This document shows, piece after piece, positions 1 through 8,203 of a stretch of 64,000 nt of DNA. The stretch comes from Spirulina sp034932185 (GTDB lineage Bacteria > Cyanobacteriota > Cyanobacteriia > Cyanobacteriales > Spirulinaceae), in the NCBI RefSeq assembly GCF_034932185.1, contig NZ_JAYGHW010000008.1:14058-78057 (forward strand). Reading direction: 5' to 3'. How positions within the stretch are numbered: the stretch's first letter is position 1; each line of letters opens with the position of its first letter. Under the pieces are notes generated by a model. That model was not told the DNA's origin and made no database searches. It saw only the letters and a list, made by a program, of their open reading frames with translations. A program made the position numbers and the translations under genes.

Positions 1-689
1 CAGGGTTACGAAAATTGGGAAACAGTCTGCTGGCGCGGATGCCCGTCGAGGCCCATATCTTTTTCACCCATTGCCATTGGGATCGCATTCAGGGCTTTCC
101 GTTCTTTGTACCGGCTTTTATCCCGATCAATCATTTCCACATTTACGGAGCCAACGCTTCAAACGGCTCCACATTTCAACAGCGCCTCAGTAAGCAGATG
201 CTCGGGCCGAATTTTCCGGTGCCGATCCAAGTGATGCAGTCGAAACTGGAGTTTCACGATCTCAATGATTTGGCGAAGCGGGAGATTGATGAAGAGGTGA
301 TCGTGGAAAGCTGTTTGCTCAATGATCATCATCGCTCAGTGGGCTATCGCATCACAGCCCACGGAACAACGATTGTCTATGCCATGAGTCCCGATGACTG
401 CTTGGAAAGTGCCAGTTCCCCCTTGTTTGAGTTTGCTCGTCATGCGGATTTGTTAATGTTGGCGGCACCCCGGGCCACGGCGGCGGGGGTGCCGTTGGAT
501 TTTCAGGGGCGCGATCGCCTCCATGCCAATCTCAAAATGATTAAAGAGGTGGGCGTGAAGCAGGTGATTCTCTCCCTTCATAATCCCGACCACAGCGACG
601 ACTACCTCGACCATGTGGAAACCCAACTACAAACGTTGTTCCCGAATCTTTCCCTCGCCCGTGAAGGCATGGTGATTCCGTTGCCTTAA
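1..689 (+). CDS. MBL-fold metallo-hydrolase (5' end outside window)
   Basis: The reading frame is open to the left edge. The first possible start, a TTG at 15, sits inside a G-L-R-K-L-G-N-S-L-type stretch that belongs to the core of this family, so the N-terminus lies outside the window. The metal-binding motif reads T-H-C-H-W-D-R-I-Q-G: the His-x-His-x-Asp part is kept but the usual following His is Arg. A second possible metal-ligand region (N-D-H-H-R-S-V-G-Y-R) and a C-terminal alpha/beta domain follow. The family consists of predicted cytoplasmic Zn/Fe hydrolases of the beta-lactamase fold, and the substrate is unknown. The gene lies 30 bp before msrP on the same strand. The family call is firm; the function is open. 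Confidence 0.85.
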   Translation, partial: GLRKLGNSLLARMPVEAHIFFTHCHWDRIQGFPFFVPAFIPINHFHIYGANASNGSTFQQRLSKQMLGPNFPVPIQVMQSKLEFHDLNDLAKREIDEEVIVESCLLNDHHRSVGYRITAHGTTIVYAMSPDDCLESASSPLFEFARHADLLMLAAPRATAAGVPLDFQGRDRLHANLKMIKEVGVKQVILSLHNPDHSDDYLDHVETQLQTLFPNLSLAREGMVIPLP

Positions 690-719
690 CCCTAGCTCTC
701 TTTTTTCTGTCATCCTGCC

Positions 720-1700
720 ATGCCCTTTTTTGATCATCCTCCCGCTTGGCAGTTAAAGGCTGCCACCGTCACTGCTGAAACCGCCTACTTTACCCGCCGT
801 CAAGCCCTCAAAGCGCTCTTAGGTTTCGGTGTGGCCAGCACGATTTTGCCTTTAACGGGGTGTAAAGCCGGTGCTCCCCAGGATGAGTTAGCCAAAACCT
901 ATAATTTACCTGCCCTGCCTTTTCGCCGTAATGGGGCCTTTGAGGTGGGCGATCGCCCCCTCACTACCCAAAACCTCGCCAGTCAGTACAACAATTTCTA
1001 CGAATTTGGCGGCAATAAATCGATTTGGCGAGCCGCCCAAGCCCTCCCCACCGATGAATGGACGCTGGAAGTTACGGGGTTAGTGAATCAACCCCGCACC
1101 TATAATCTCGACGATCTCCGTAAAACCTTTGATCTCGAAGAGCGGATCTATCGGTTTCGTTGTGTAGAGGCTTGGTCGATGGTGTTGCCTTGGGTAGGGT
1201 TCCCGATGCATAAAATCATCGCGGCGGTCGATCCCCAACCAGCGGCCAAGTTTGTGCAGTTCACCTCCTTTTATGATCAAACCCTCACACCAGGGCCGGG
1301 TTTCCATTTGGGGGGATTGCCCTGGCCCTATCGGGAAGGGTTGCGCATTGAGGAGATGGCCAATGAGTTAGCATTTTTCGCCGTGGGGATTTACGGCAAG
1401 GAACTACCCAAGCAGCACGGCGCACCGATTCGGGCAGTTTTACCCTGGAAATATGGGTTTAAGGGGGCAAAATCCATTGTCAAAATCGAATTTGTGGCGG
1501 AGCAACCCGCCACCTATTGGCATACGCTGATTCCCAACGAGTACGGTTTTGAAGCCAACGTCAACCCCAACAAACCCCATCCCCGCTGGTCGCAAGCCCA
1601 GGAGCGATTTATCGGCCCCGGCGCAACCCTAGATTGGGAAATGAAGGAAACCCTCCCCTACAACGGCTATGGCGAACAGGTGGCTCATTTGTATGCTTAA
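720..1700 (+). CDS. msrP: Protein-methionine-sulfoxide reductase catalytic subunit MsrP (YedY)
   Basis: Molybdopterin enzyme of the sulfite-oxidase fold that repairs oxidised methionines in exported proteins. The 326 residues start with a hydrophilic stretch, then a twin-arginine export signal (T-R-R-Q-A-L at 25-30, hydrophobic core 32-46), so periplasmic or lumenal location via Tat is expected. The Mo-ligating Cys is Cys148 in R-F-R-C-V-E-A-W-S-M, the family signature. A Cys at the end of the hydrophobic segment (L-T-G-C) could also act as a lipobox. The membrane haem partner MsrQ is not adjacent. The ATG at 720 follows the MBL gene by 30 bp, so the two may be co-transcribed. Assignment is secure from the signature and length. 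Confidence 0.93.
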   Translation: MPFFDHPPAWQLKAATVTAETAYFTRRQALKALLGFGVASTILPLTGCKAGAPQDELAKTYNLPALPFRRNGAFEVGDRPLTTQNLASQYNNFYEFGGNKSIWRAAQALPTDEWTLEVTGLVNQPRTYNLDDLRKTFDLEERIYRFRCVEAWSMVLPWVGFPMHKIIAAVDPQPAAKFVQFTSFYDQTLTPGPGFHLGGLPWPYREGLRIEEMANELAFFAVGIYGKELPKQHGAPIRAVLPWKYGFKGAKSIVKIEFVAEQPATYWHTLIPNEYGFEANVNPNKPHPRWSQAQERFIGPGATLDWEMKETLPYNGYGEQVAHLYA

Positions 1701-1717
1701 AACAATGCTTAAAACAA

Positions 1718-1863
1718 CCTCGTTACTTGGCTCTGCCAAGTAATGCTCCCCGGAGGCTCTGCCTCCACCAGACGGCAGAGCCGCCCTGGGGACGTGGCAC
1801 GGCGGAGCCATGGCACGAGGATTAGGTTGGTCAGATATGCTAGGGCGGAGCCATGGCACGAGG
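1718..1863. repeat. GGCTCTGCC-module interspersed repeat, copy 1
   Basis: This stretch is built from nested palindromes, TTGGCTCTGCCAA and GGAGGCTCTGCCTCC, followed by GGCAGAGCC and two copies of a GGAGCCATGGCACGAGG-like end. A clearly related copy lies at 22250-22361 before folP. Short open frames through it are repeat artefacts. It lies between the convergent ends of msrP and the Tic20 gene. Confidence 0.8.
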
Positions 1864-1871
1864 TTTAGTTT

Positions 1872-2402
1872 CTAATAGCGCAGTTGATTTTGGGCGGCTT
1901 CGGAAATCACGGGTAAGTCTGCATACTGACCCCGGAGAGATTGGACAATGGCGAAAATTCCCGCCGCAAGGACGGCGATGAAAATAATACTTTCAATGCC
2001 GCCGGTAATCCAGGTCATTAAATCAGGGGTGGTATTGCGGAGGAAGGGATCGCTTAGGCCACTGGAAATGTTGAGAATATCTAAAACTAAGCGAATCAAA
2101 AACGCCAAAATTGAAATCAGGATTGCTTGTAATGTGTGAAAACGTAAAAAGTGGGCAACATCGCGATTATTCACCACTAATAAAAATAGGCCAAAAAATA
2201 AACCCATTTGCACCAGGGGAAAACCGCCAAGGGTGAAATTATAAACTGCCAATAATGGGCTTAAGGCTACAAATAATAGGAGTAAAGGGGGGAACAGACT
2301 TGCTAAAAACAGCCCAAAACCCAGCACATCTAAAATCGGCATTAAATAAACCAAGGCTCCGAAAATGCGGTCTTGGGTGCTGGTTGTGCCTCGCCAGGTC
2401 AT
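1872..2402 (-). CDS. Tic20 family membrane protein
   Basis: A 176-residue integral membrane protein with four predicted transmembrane helices, roughly at residues 28-48, 62-80, 85-103 and 130-155. The N-terminal W-R-G-T-T-S-T-Q-D-R-I-F segment and helix pattern match cyanobacterial Tic20 proteins, homologues of the chloroplast inner-envelope protein-import channel. Its role in cyanobacteria is not settled; membrane protein transport is inferred from the plastid homologue. The ATG at 2402 is the natural start. It lies 18 bp downstream of the small Cys-rich gene on the same strand, suggesting co-transcription. Confidence 0.88.
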   Translation of the reverse strand: MTWRGTTSTQDRIFGALVYLMPILDVLGFGLFLASLFPPLLLLFVALSPLLAVYNFTLGGFPLVQMGLFFGLFLLVVNNRDVAHFLRFHTLQAILISILAFLIRLVLDILNISSGLSDPFLRNTTPDLMTWITGGIESIIFIAVLAAGIFAIVQSLRGQYADLPVISEAAQNQLRY

Positions 2403-2420
2403 GGGCTTTACTCCTTGAGT

Positions 2421-2645
2421 TTAATCTGATCCAATATTAGCGACCCGGAACCCCATTTGACATTCATAATAGGTGGCGGCTTCGGGGGGGTCGGTGCAAA
2501 GGGTGGGGCTATGGCCACAGGCGCGGATCGCACAGCCGAGCTTGCCCTGTCGCCAGCGGGGTTGGCCGTGGCAATCGGCTAGTAGACAGCCTTGGCAGAC
2601 TTGCTGGGGGGTAAGAATTTGGGTATCTGTCACAATGACGAGCAT
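2421..2645 (-). CDS. Small cysteine-rich protein, conserved type, function unknown
   Basis: A protein of about 74 residues with Cys-x2-Cys (C-Q-G-C), then D-C-H-G, G-C-A, A-C-G-H, L-C-T and E-C-Q-M: seven cysteines and two histidines that could hold zinc or a cluster. The start at 2645 is chosen over the longer frame (2675) because a strong ribosome-binding site (GGAGGGG) lies six bases before this ATG and the residues before it look like leader DNA. It precedes the Tic20 gene. No function can be named; the metal-binding idea comes from the cysteine spacing alone. Confidence 0.7.
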   Translation of the reverse strand: MLVIVTDTQILTPQQVCQGCLLADCHGQPRWRQGKLGCAIRACGHSPTLCTDPPEAATYYECQMGFRVANIGSD

Positions 2646-2795
2646 TGTCCCCTCCCTGGTTGTGAATAATGGCACAATCTCATTAACTTTATCTTAATCG
2701 AAATCTGGGGAGAGCGGCGCGATCGCCCCTATCCCCAGATCGCAAAGTCAGGGTATGATGGGAAATCCGCACCCCACTGAAAGCGTTTTATTGCC

Positions 2796-4079
2796 ATGGC
2801 CGACACTGATCTTCAGATTTTGCAGCAGAGCGATCCGGCGATCGCCGCCATCCTCAACCAAGAACTGCAACGCCAACGCGACCACCTCGAACTGATCGCC
2901 AGCGAAAACTTTACCTCTGCTGCGGTCATGGCCGCCCAAGGCTCCGTCCTCACCAACAAATATGCCGAGGGGCTGCCGAAAAAACGCTACTACGGCGGTT
3001 GTGAGTTTGTGGATCAGGCCGAGCAACTGGCCATTGATCGCGCTAAGGAATTGTTTGGGGCCGCCATGGCCAATGTGCAACCCCATTCCGGGGCCCAGGC
3101 TAACTTTGCCGTCTTCCTAACGCTCCTCAACCCTGGCGATAAAATCATGGGGATGGATCTCTCCCATGGGGGCCATCTCACCCATGGTTCCCCGGTGAAT
3201 GTGTCGGGGAAATGGTTTGAAGTGGTGCAGTATGGGGTGAGTCAAGCGACGGAAACCCTCGATTATGATGAGGTAATGGCGATCGCCCAACGGGAAAAAC
3301 CCAAACTGATCATCTGTGGCTATTCCGCCTACCCTCGCACCATTGATTTTGCCAAGTTTCGGGAAATTGCCGATGCCGTCGGAGCCTATCTGTTAGCAGA
3401 CATGGCCCACATTGCCGGCCTCGTGGCGGCGGGCCTCCACCCCAACCCCGTTCCCTACTGCGATGTCGTCACCACCACCACCCACAAAACCTTACGCGGC
3501 CCCCGAGGCGGTTTGATTCTCTGCCGGGATGCGGAACTGGGCAAACAGTTAAATAAAGCCGTGTTTCCCGGAACCCAAGGCGGCCCCCTAGAGCACGTTA
3601 TTGCAGCTAAAGCCGTGGCCTTTGGGGAAGCGTTGCGCCCGGAATTTAAAACCTACTGTGGTCAGGTGATTGCCAACGCCCAGGCCCTCGGTCAAGGGTT
3701 TGTGGATCGCGGCTTTAAAATTGTCTCCAATGGCACCGATAACCATTTGATTTTGGTGGATCTGCGCTCCATTGGCATGACTGGAAAAATGGCCGATGGT
3801 CTGGTGAGTGGCGTGAATATTACCGCCAATAAAAACACCGTGCCTTTTGACCCAGAATCCCCCTTTGTCACCAGTGGCCTACGGTTGGGATCGCCGGCCA
3901 TGACGACGCGGGGCATGGGAGCAGGGGAATTTACCGAAATTGCTAACATTATCGCCGATCGCCTCCTCAACCCTGAGGATGAAACCGTAGCGGCCAACTG
4001 TCGCCAACGGGTGGCGGCATTGTGCGATCGCTTCCCCCTCTATCCCCATTTGCAAACCGCCCTACCCGCCTTGGTTTAA
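2796..4079 (+). CDS. glyA: Serine hydroxymethyltransferase
   Basis: PLP enzyme interconverting serine and glycine with transfer of a one-carbon unit to tetrahydrofolate. At 427 residues it has the family length. The PLP lysine is Lys231 in T-T-T-T-H-K-T-L-R-G-P-R-G-G, and the substrate region L-I-A-S-E-N-F and cofactor region S-G-A-Q-A-N are intact. The ATG at 2796 is preceded by a HIP1-containing leader rather than a strong Shine-Dalgarno. In cyanobacteria it serves one-carbon supply and recycling of photorespiratory glycine. It stands alone, divergent from the small Cys-rich gene. A 116-bp gap without features separates it from the next gene. Confidence 0.98.
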   Translation: MADTDLQILQQSDPAIAAILNQELQRQRDHLELIASENFTSAAVMAAQGSVLTNKYAEGLPKKRYYGGCEFVDQAEQLAIDRAKELFGAAMANVQPHSGAQANFAVFLTLLNPGDKIMGMDLSHGGHLTHGSPVNVSGKWFEVVQYGVSQATETLDYDEVMAIAQREKPKLIICGYSAYPRTIDFAKFREIADAVGAYLLADMAHIAGLVAAGLHPNPVPYCDVVTTTTHKTLRGPRGGLILCRDAELGKQLNKAVFPGTQGGPLEHVIAAKAVAFGEALRPEFKTYCGQVIANAQALGQGFVDRGFKIVSNGTDNHLILVDLRSIGMTGKMADGLVSGVNITANKNTVPFDPESPFVTSGLRLGSPAMTTRGMGAGEFTEIANIIADRLLNPEDETVAANCRQRVAALCDRFPLYPHLQTALPALV

Positions 4080-4195
4080 TTGCCGCAAGAGAATAAACGG
4101 AGGGGAGAATTTTGAGATTTGGGGGCGATCGCCCTAGGCTTAGGCGGTAATTTAGTGTAGATTTTAGCTGAACCCTCCGGTGAATCCCTGACTCA

Positions 4196-5248
4196 ATGTC
4201 TCCCCATCTCTACCATCTCATTGCCTTTTGTGTTTCAGCGATCGTTGTGTTGTGGAGCACCCCTGTGGTCAAGACCCTTGGCCTGAAAAGTGGCCATGTT
4301 GACCATCCCAACGAGCGTAAGGTTCACCGCCAGCCCATCGTGCGCTTAGGCGGTGTTTCGATTTTTGCCAGTACCCTCATTGCCCTGCTTTTGGTGTGGG
4401 GGTTGGGGGGGTTTGAGGGACTTTCTCCAGCGGCCCAAGCGGGGATCTGGGGGGTAGCCTTTGGCAGTGTGGGGTTTTTCTGTATTGGTTTAGCCGATGA
4501 TCTGTTTAACCTTAGCCCCCTGTCGCGGTTAGCCATGCAGGTGGCGATCGCCGTCATTGTTTGGCATCTCGGCGTACAAATTGACTTCCTCTCCATCCCC
4601 TTTGAGGGGTTAGTGGATATTGGTTGGCTGAGTTTACCCATTACGGTGATTTGGTTGGTGGGCATGGCCAACGCGATTAACTGGATTGATGGTCTCGATG
4701 GTTTGGCGGCTGGAGTGTCGGGCATTGCAGCGGTGGTGATGCTAATCGTGACATTATTCATGAACCAGCCTGGCGCAGCCCTGATCGCCGCCGCCCTTGC
4801 TGGCGGTACGCTGGGGTTTCTCCGTTACAATTTCAACCCCGCACAAATTTTCATGGGGGATGGTGGCTCCTATTTCATTGGCTTCACCCTCGCAGGAGTG
4901 GGCGTGATTGGGTTAGTAAAAACGACAGCAGTAACAGCGGTATTGCTCCCTTATTTGATCCTCGCGGTTCCCATCCTCGATATGTCCGCCGTGATCATTT
5001 CCCGCCTCAGCCAAGGCAAATCTCCCTTTCGGGCCGATAAACGCCATCTCCACCACCGTTTGCTCGATGCGGGCATTTCCCAGCGCCTCACCGTTCTGTT
5101 CATCTACGCCTTAACCTTTTGGGTCGGCAGTTTAGCCCTGGCGTTTTCGGGAATTCCCAGCGGCTACACCTATGCCATTGGAGCGACGATGCTCTTGGCC
5201 TACGCCAGTTGGCAGGTGTGGCGCAATAGTAGCAAGGTGAGTGGTTAA
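4196..5248 (+). CDS. Polyprenyl-phosphate GlcNAc-1-phosphate transferase, WecA/TagO/MraY superfamily
   Basis: Integral membrane enzyme of about 350 residues and roughly ten helices that transfers a sugar-1-phosphate from a UDP-sugar to undecaprenyl phosphate, the first step of O-antigen, exopolysaccharide or teichoic-type glycans. Diagnostic cytoplasmic motifs are present in order: K-V-H-R-Q-P near residue 42, A-D-D-L-F (the Mg-binding D-D), N-W-I-D-G-L-D-G near 160, F-M-G-D-G-G-S near 220 and the H-L-H-H-R-L-L motif typical of WecA-like members rather than MraY. Its stop lies 4 bp before the preferred cinA start, so the two are probably co-transcribed. Confidence 0.9.
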   Translation: MSPHLYHLIAFCVSAIVVLWSTPVVKTLGLKSGHVDHPNERKVHRQPIVRLGGVSIFASTLIALLLVWGLGGFEGLSPAAQAGIWGVAFGSVGFFCIGLADDLFNLSPLSRLAMQVAIAVIVWHLGVQIDFLSIPFEGLVDIGWLSLPITVIWLVGMANAINWIDGLDGLAAGVSGIAAVVMLIVTLFMNQPGAALIAAALAGGTLGFLRYNFNPAQIFMGDGGSYFIGFTLAGVGVIGLVKTTAVTAVLLPYLILAVPILDMSAVIISRLSQGKSPFRADKRHLHHRLLDAGISQRLTVLFIYALTFWVGSLALAFSGIPSGYTYAIGATMLLAYASWQVWRNSSKVSG

Positions 5249-5252
5249 CCCA

Positions 5253-6503
5253 ATGACGGCGGAAATTATTTGTGTGGGGACAGAGTTGCTCTTAGGGGAG
5301 ATCCTCAATAGTAATGCCCAGTTTTTAGCGGGGGAGTTGGCGCGGTTGGGGATTCCCCATTATTTTCAAACGGTCGTGGGGGATAACATTGAGCGGATTC
5401 ATCAGGTGTTGGCGTTGGCGGTGGGGCGATCGCACCTGATTATTTTTACCGGCGGCCTGGGGCCCACCCCCGATGATTTAACCACAGAGGCGATCGCCCA
5501 ATTCTTCAATACCCCCCTCACTGAACGCCCGGAGGTGTTACAGGACATTACCGAAAAGTTTGCCCAACGTCGGCGGCAGATGACCGCCAACAACCGCAAG
5601 CAAGCGTTGCTGCCCCAAGGGGCGCAAGTGCTCCCCAATGCCACCGGCACGGCCCCCGGCCTAATTTGGGAACCGCAACCGGGGGTGACAATCCTCACGT
5701 TTCCCGGTGTCCCCTCAGAGCTATACCAGATGTGGCAACAAACCGCCGTCCCCTATCTCCACAGCCAAGGCTGGGGGCAGCAGGTGATCCACTCGCAAGT
5801 TTTGCGGTTTTGGGGCATTGGTGAATCGACGTTAGCGACAAAGGTAGCGGATTTTTTTACCTTAACGAACCCCACCGTTGCCCCCTACGCAGCGGCGGGG
5901 GAGGTACGGCTACGGCTTTCAGCGCGGGCGGATTCGGAAGCGGCGGCGATCGCCCTCATTGAACCCGTCGCGGCGCAAATTCGCACCATTGCCGGGGCAG
6001 ATTATTTTGGCCAGGATGAGGCTACCTTAGCAACGGTCGTGGGGGATTTACTCAAAGCGCGGGATCACACTGTGGCGGTGGCGGAATCCTGCACCGGGGG
6101 CGGTTTGGGGGCGATGCTCACCGCTGCGCCGGGCAGTTCGGCCTATTTCTATGGCGGCGTGATTACCTATGCCAATGCTGCCAAGGTGAGACAGTTGGGC
6201 GTAAGTCCGGAAGTATTAGCCCAGCAAGGGGCGGTGAGTGAGCCGGTGGCCAAGCAGATGGCCCTGGGGGTGAAGGCCTTGGCGGGAACCGATTGGGGGA
6301 TTAGTATTACTGGTATTGCGGGCCCCGATGGGGGAACAGAGCAGAAGCCAGTGGGGTTGGTGTATATCGGTTTAGCCCGTCCCGATGGGGGGGTGGATAT
6401 TTTTGATTATCGCTTTGGCCAGGAGCGCGATCGCGCCACCATTCGAGACCTGAGCGCCTGCCATGCCCTCGATCGCCTCCGTCGCCAACTGTTAGGACTT
6501 TAA
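5253..6503 (+). CDS. cinA: CinA family protein (nicotinamide-nucleotide amidase type)
   Basis: A 416-residue protein with an N-terminal MoaB/MogA-like domain (F-T-G-G-L-G-P-T-P-D-D near 65-75) and a C-terminal CinA amidase domain (V-A-E-S-C-T-G-G-G-L and I-T-G-I-A-G-P-D-G-G). The family includes NMN deamidases and ADP-ribose pyrophosphatases and is named for competence-linked induction in other bacteria. The ATG at 5253 is preferred over a GTG at 5241, because the family begins M-T-A-E-I-I-x-V-G-T-E-L-L and the GTG overlaps the upstream stop. Likely co-transcribed with the transferase before it. Confidence 0.94.
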   Translation: MTAEIICVGTELLLGEILNSNAQFLAGELARLGIPHYFQTVVGDNIERIHQVLALAVGRSHLIIFTGGLGPTPDDLTTEAIAQFFNTPLTERPEVLQDITEKFAQRRRQMTANNRKQALLPQGAQVLPNATGTAPGLIWEPQPGVTILTFPGVPSELYQMWQQTAVPYLHSQGWGQQVIHSQVLRFWGIGESTLATKVADFFTLTNPTVAPYAAAGEVRLRLSARADSEAAAIALIEPVAAQIRTIAGADYFGQDEATLATVVGDLLKARDHTVAVAESCTGGGLGAMLTAAPGSSAYFYGGVITYANAAKVRQLGVSPEVLAQQGAVSEPVAKQMALGVKALAGTDWGISITGIAGPDGGTEQKPVGLVYIGLARPDGGVDIFDYRFGQERDRATIRDLSACHALDRLRRQLLGL

Positions 6504-6593
6504 CCCACCGCCCCTGATCCTTGAGGCAAAGCGCATTTTAGGGGCCATAGGCCAAAATACTTGCCATTGTTCATCATTTTTGTAAAATTTCGT

Positions 6594-6599
6594 TACAAT
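6594..6599 (+). promoter_or_regulatory. Possible -10 box upstream of the small-protein gene
   Basis: TACAAT lies in the otherwise AT-rich 190-bp gap after cinA, about 95 bp before the 6695 start. No good -35 is seen at the right spacing, so this is only a candidate. The rest of the gap holds nothing recognisable. Confidence 0.3.
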
Positions 6600-6694
6600 A
6601 GAGCCAGAGATAAAACTCAATGTTAAAAAATAGCGTTCGCTCTTGAATGCTGTCGTTAAAATAGAACTAAGGTCTCACAGGAGCATTTTGTTCG

Positions 6695-6832
6695 ATGGAC
6701 TATTTAGATAAGGTATTGGAAGAACTCAAAGCATGGGCCCGCCGCATTGTCGAGGCACTCTTTGGCCCAGAACCGGAACCCGAACCGGAACTGATTCCCA
6801 TTCCTGTGCATGACCGTCGTCGTTCTCGCTAA
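6695..6832 (+). CDS. 45-residue small protein with Pro-Glu repeat
   Basis: The frame starts at ATG 6695, preceded by CAGGAG about ten bases upstream, and ends at TAA 6832. It encodes an amphipathic helix (M-D-Y-L-D-K-V-L-E-E-L-K-A-W-A-R-R-I), a P-E-P-E-P-E-P-E-L segment and a basic tail ending R-R-R-S-R. The good ribosome-binding site, biased composition (acidic repeat then basic tail) and tight position 23 bp before aroQ argue for a real gene. I do not recognise a named family. An amphipathic helix plus charged tail would fit a peripheral membrane or protein-binding peptide, which is inference. Confidence 0.65.
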   Translation: MDYLDKVLEELKAWARRIVEALFGPEPEPEPELIPIPVHDRRRSR

Positions 6833-6855
6833 CCCTAAAAGGACGGGCGACCCCG

Positions 6856-7314
6856 ATGACCGACAACTCCATACCTTCCTTGAACATCTCGGTTCTTCAC
6901 GGCCCCAACCTCAATCTGTTGGGGCAACGAGAGCCGGGAATTTATGGTGTTTTAACCCTTGCAGCGATTAACGCGCAACTGATGGCCGATGGGGCTGAGT
7001 TGGGCGTAAATCTTACCTGTTTCCAATCGAACCATGAGGGGGAACTGGTGGATCAGATCCAGGGCGGCCTCAATACCGTCGATGGGTTTGTGATCAACGC
7101 CGGAGCCTATACCCATACCAGCGTTGCGATCCGGGATGCGATCGCCGCCGTCCAAATCCCCACCGTCGAAGTCCACCTCAGCAACATCTACCGCCGCGAG
7201 GAATTCCGCCACCATTCCTATATCGCCCCCGTGGTAATTGGCCAAATTAGCGGCTTTGGGGCGATGAGTTACCGCTTAGGGTTAAAGGCCATTGTGGCCC
7301 ATTTGCGGGGTTAG
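6856..7314 (+). CDS. aroQ: 3-dehydroquinate dehydratase, type II
   Basis: Dodecameric cytoplasmic enzyme that dehydrates 3-dehydroquinate in the shikimate pathway. The 152 residues carry the family landmarks: H-G-P-N-L-N-L-L-G-Q-R-E-P near 14-26 with the catalytic Tyr in G-I-Y-G, S-N-H-E-G-E-L near 58-64, I-N-A-G-A-Y-T-H-T-S near 81-90, the catalytic His in E-V-H-L-S-N-I-Y-R-R-E-E-F-R, and S-Y-I-A-P-V. The ATG at 6856 follows AAAAGGA in the leader. It lies 23 bp after the small-protein gene, probably in the same transcript. Confidence 0.97.
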   Translation: MTDNSIPSLNISVLHGPNLNLLGQREPGIYGVLTLAAINAQLMADGAELGVNLTCFQSNHEGELVDQIQGGLNTVDGFVINAGAYTHTSVAIRDAIAAVQIPTVEVHLSNIYRREEFRHHSYIAPVVIGQISGFGAMSYRLGLKAIVAHLRG

Positions 7315-7357
7315 GGCGTGATCCCAACGGGGGATTTTCGGGGCGACTAAATTCTGT

Positions 7358-7408
7358 AGGGGCGTTGGCGTAAGCCTGCCGGAGGCACAAAAATTTTTCG
7401 CCCCCACG
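7358..7408. repeat. Long form of the GGGCGAAAAATTTTTCGCCC palindrome
   Basis: This copy reads GTAGGGGCGTTGGCGTAAGC, then CTGCCGGAGGCACAAAAATT, then TTTCGCCCCC. It is the short palindrome found elsewhere with one arm extended by about 24 bases. Related long copies are at 32057, 36022 and 60108. It lies between the end of aroQ and tRNA-Thr. Confidence 0.75.
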
Positions 7409-7440
7409 CCAATCATGACGCGATCACGCACCAAACCCAA

Positions 7441-7513
7441 AGCTAGCAACAGGACTTGAACCCGCAACCGTCTCATTACAAGTGAGGTGCTCTACCAATT
7501 GAGCTATGCTAGC
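7441..7513 (-). tRNA. trnT-UGU: tRNA-Thr (anticodon UGU)
   Basis: Read on the minus strand, the 73 bases fold as a full cloverleaf. The acceptor GCTAGCA pairs with TGCTAGC and the discriminator is T. The D arm is AGCTC-AATTGGTA-GAGC. The anticodon stem is CCTCA/TGAGA with one imperfect pair, the loop CTTGTAA gives anticodon TGT, and the T arm is GCGGG-TTCAAGT-CCTGT. CCA is not encoded, as is usual in cyanobacteria. It stands alone between aroQ and a conserved gene. Confidence 0.95.
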
Positions 7514-7541
7514 AAACAGTCAACTATGGTAGCAAAAAAAA

Positions 7542-7958
7542 CTAAACCGTGGCAAATAATTCAAAAATTTGCCGACAAAACACCTTGAGTTTCTCCGTCA
7601 CATCGCCATAGGGTAGATCCGAACCCTCAATGTGCCAGCGATCCACCGTCGAAAACCGCCAAGCCTCACCGCGATGATTAAAACCGGCCACCTCAACGCC
7701 AATCAGCCGCCGCTCTTCCCCCTCCCCATGGAAGCGAACTTGCACCAAAATGCTCCGCCCCTGAAGCCGGGGACTCCAGCCGGGGAAATGAAAGCCGAGA
7801 TCAATGGAATCGGGATCGACCCATTCTTGTGTATCGGGATCACTGCGCCAGGGGGTGAGATCCGCCTTGGCATCGGGGAATTCCACTTTAAATAAATTGG
7901 CGATCGCAGCAATTTTGGTGGTCAGTTCTAGGTCTTTGGCTTGTTCTGCGGCATTCAC
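7542..7958 (-). CDS. Conserved hypothetical protein, 138 residues
   Basis: A soluble, acidic, tryptophan-containing protein. The N-terminal 40 residues are helical; a mostly beta part follows (L-G-F-H-F-P-G-W-S-P-R-L-Q-G-R near 75-90 and V-Q-V-R-F-H-G-E near 93-100). No catalytic motif is visible. The start is GTG at 7958, the only reasonable one in frame. It has the look of a cyanobacterial family of unknown function, which I infer from composition and position rather than a named domain. It stands between tRNA-Thr and a repeat array, with no obvious operon partner. Confidence 0.7.
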   Translation of the reverse strand: MNAAEQAKDLELTTKIAAIANLFKVEFPDAKADLTPWRSDPDTQEWVDPDSIDLGFHFPGWSPRLQGRSILVQVRFHGEGEERRLIGVEVAGFNHRGEAWRFSTVDRWHIEGSDLPYGDVTEKLKVFCRQIFELFATV

Positions 7959-8044
7959 GCGCCAGACTCCTCTCTGTTAACAGGGGCTTAACCTAGGGTT
8001 ATACAACAAAATTTTAGCGAATGTAACGAGGATGATACGAAATT

Positions 8045-8161
8045 GAGAAGTGGGAAGTGAGGAGTGAGGAGTGAGGAGTGAGAAGTGAGGAGTGAGAAGT
8101 GAGGAGTGAGGAGTGAGGAGTGAGGAGTGAGGAGTGAGAAGTGAGGAGTGAGGAGTGAGAA
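8045..8161. repeat. Heptanucleotide tandem repeat (STRR-type), about 16 units
   Basis: The array is made of GAGGAGT units with GAGAAGT and GGGAAGT variants in uneven order. Heptamer arrays of this kind are the short tandemly repeated repetitive (STRR) sequences of cyanobacteria. It fills most of the gap between the 7958 gene start and the end of the caspase-like gene. A second array is at 13077-13122 and traces lie at 18411-18434 and 49718-49734. Confidence 0.9.
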
Positions 8162-8203
8162 GACTCTATCCTCTTTGCTCTATCCTCTCTCCTCTCCTTG
8201 CTC

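Noticed and set aside
1634..1859. Short frames on both strands through the GGCTCTGCC repeat
   Set aside because: They overlap msrP or consist of translated repeat, and similar frames appear at the other copy before folP.
8045..8161. Heptamer array considered as a CRISPR array
   Set aside because: Units are contiguous 7-mers without spacers; no cas genes are present.
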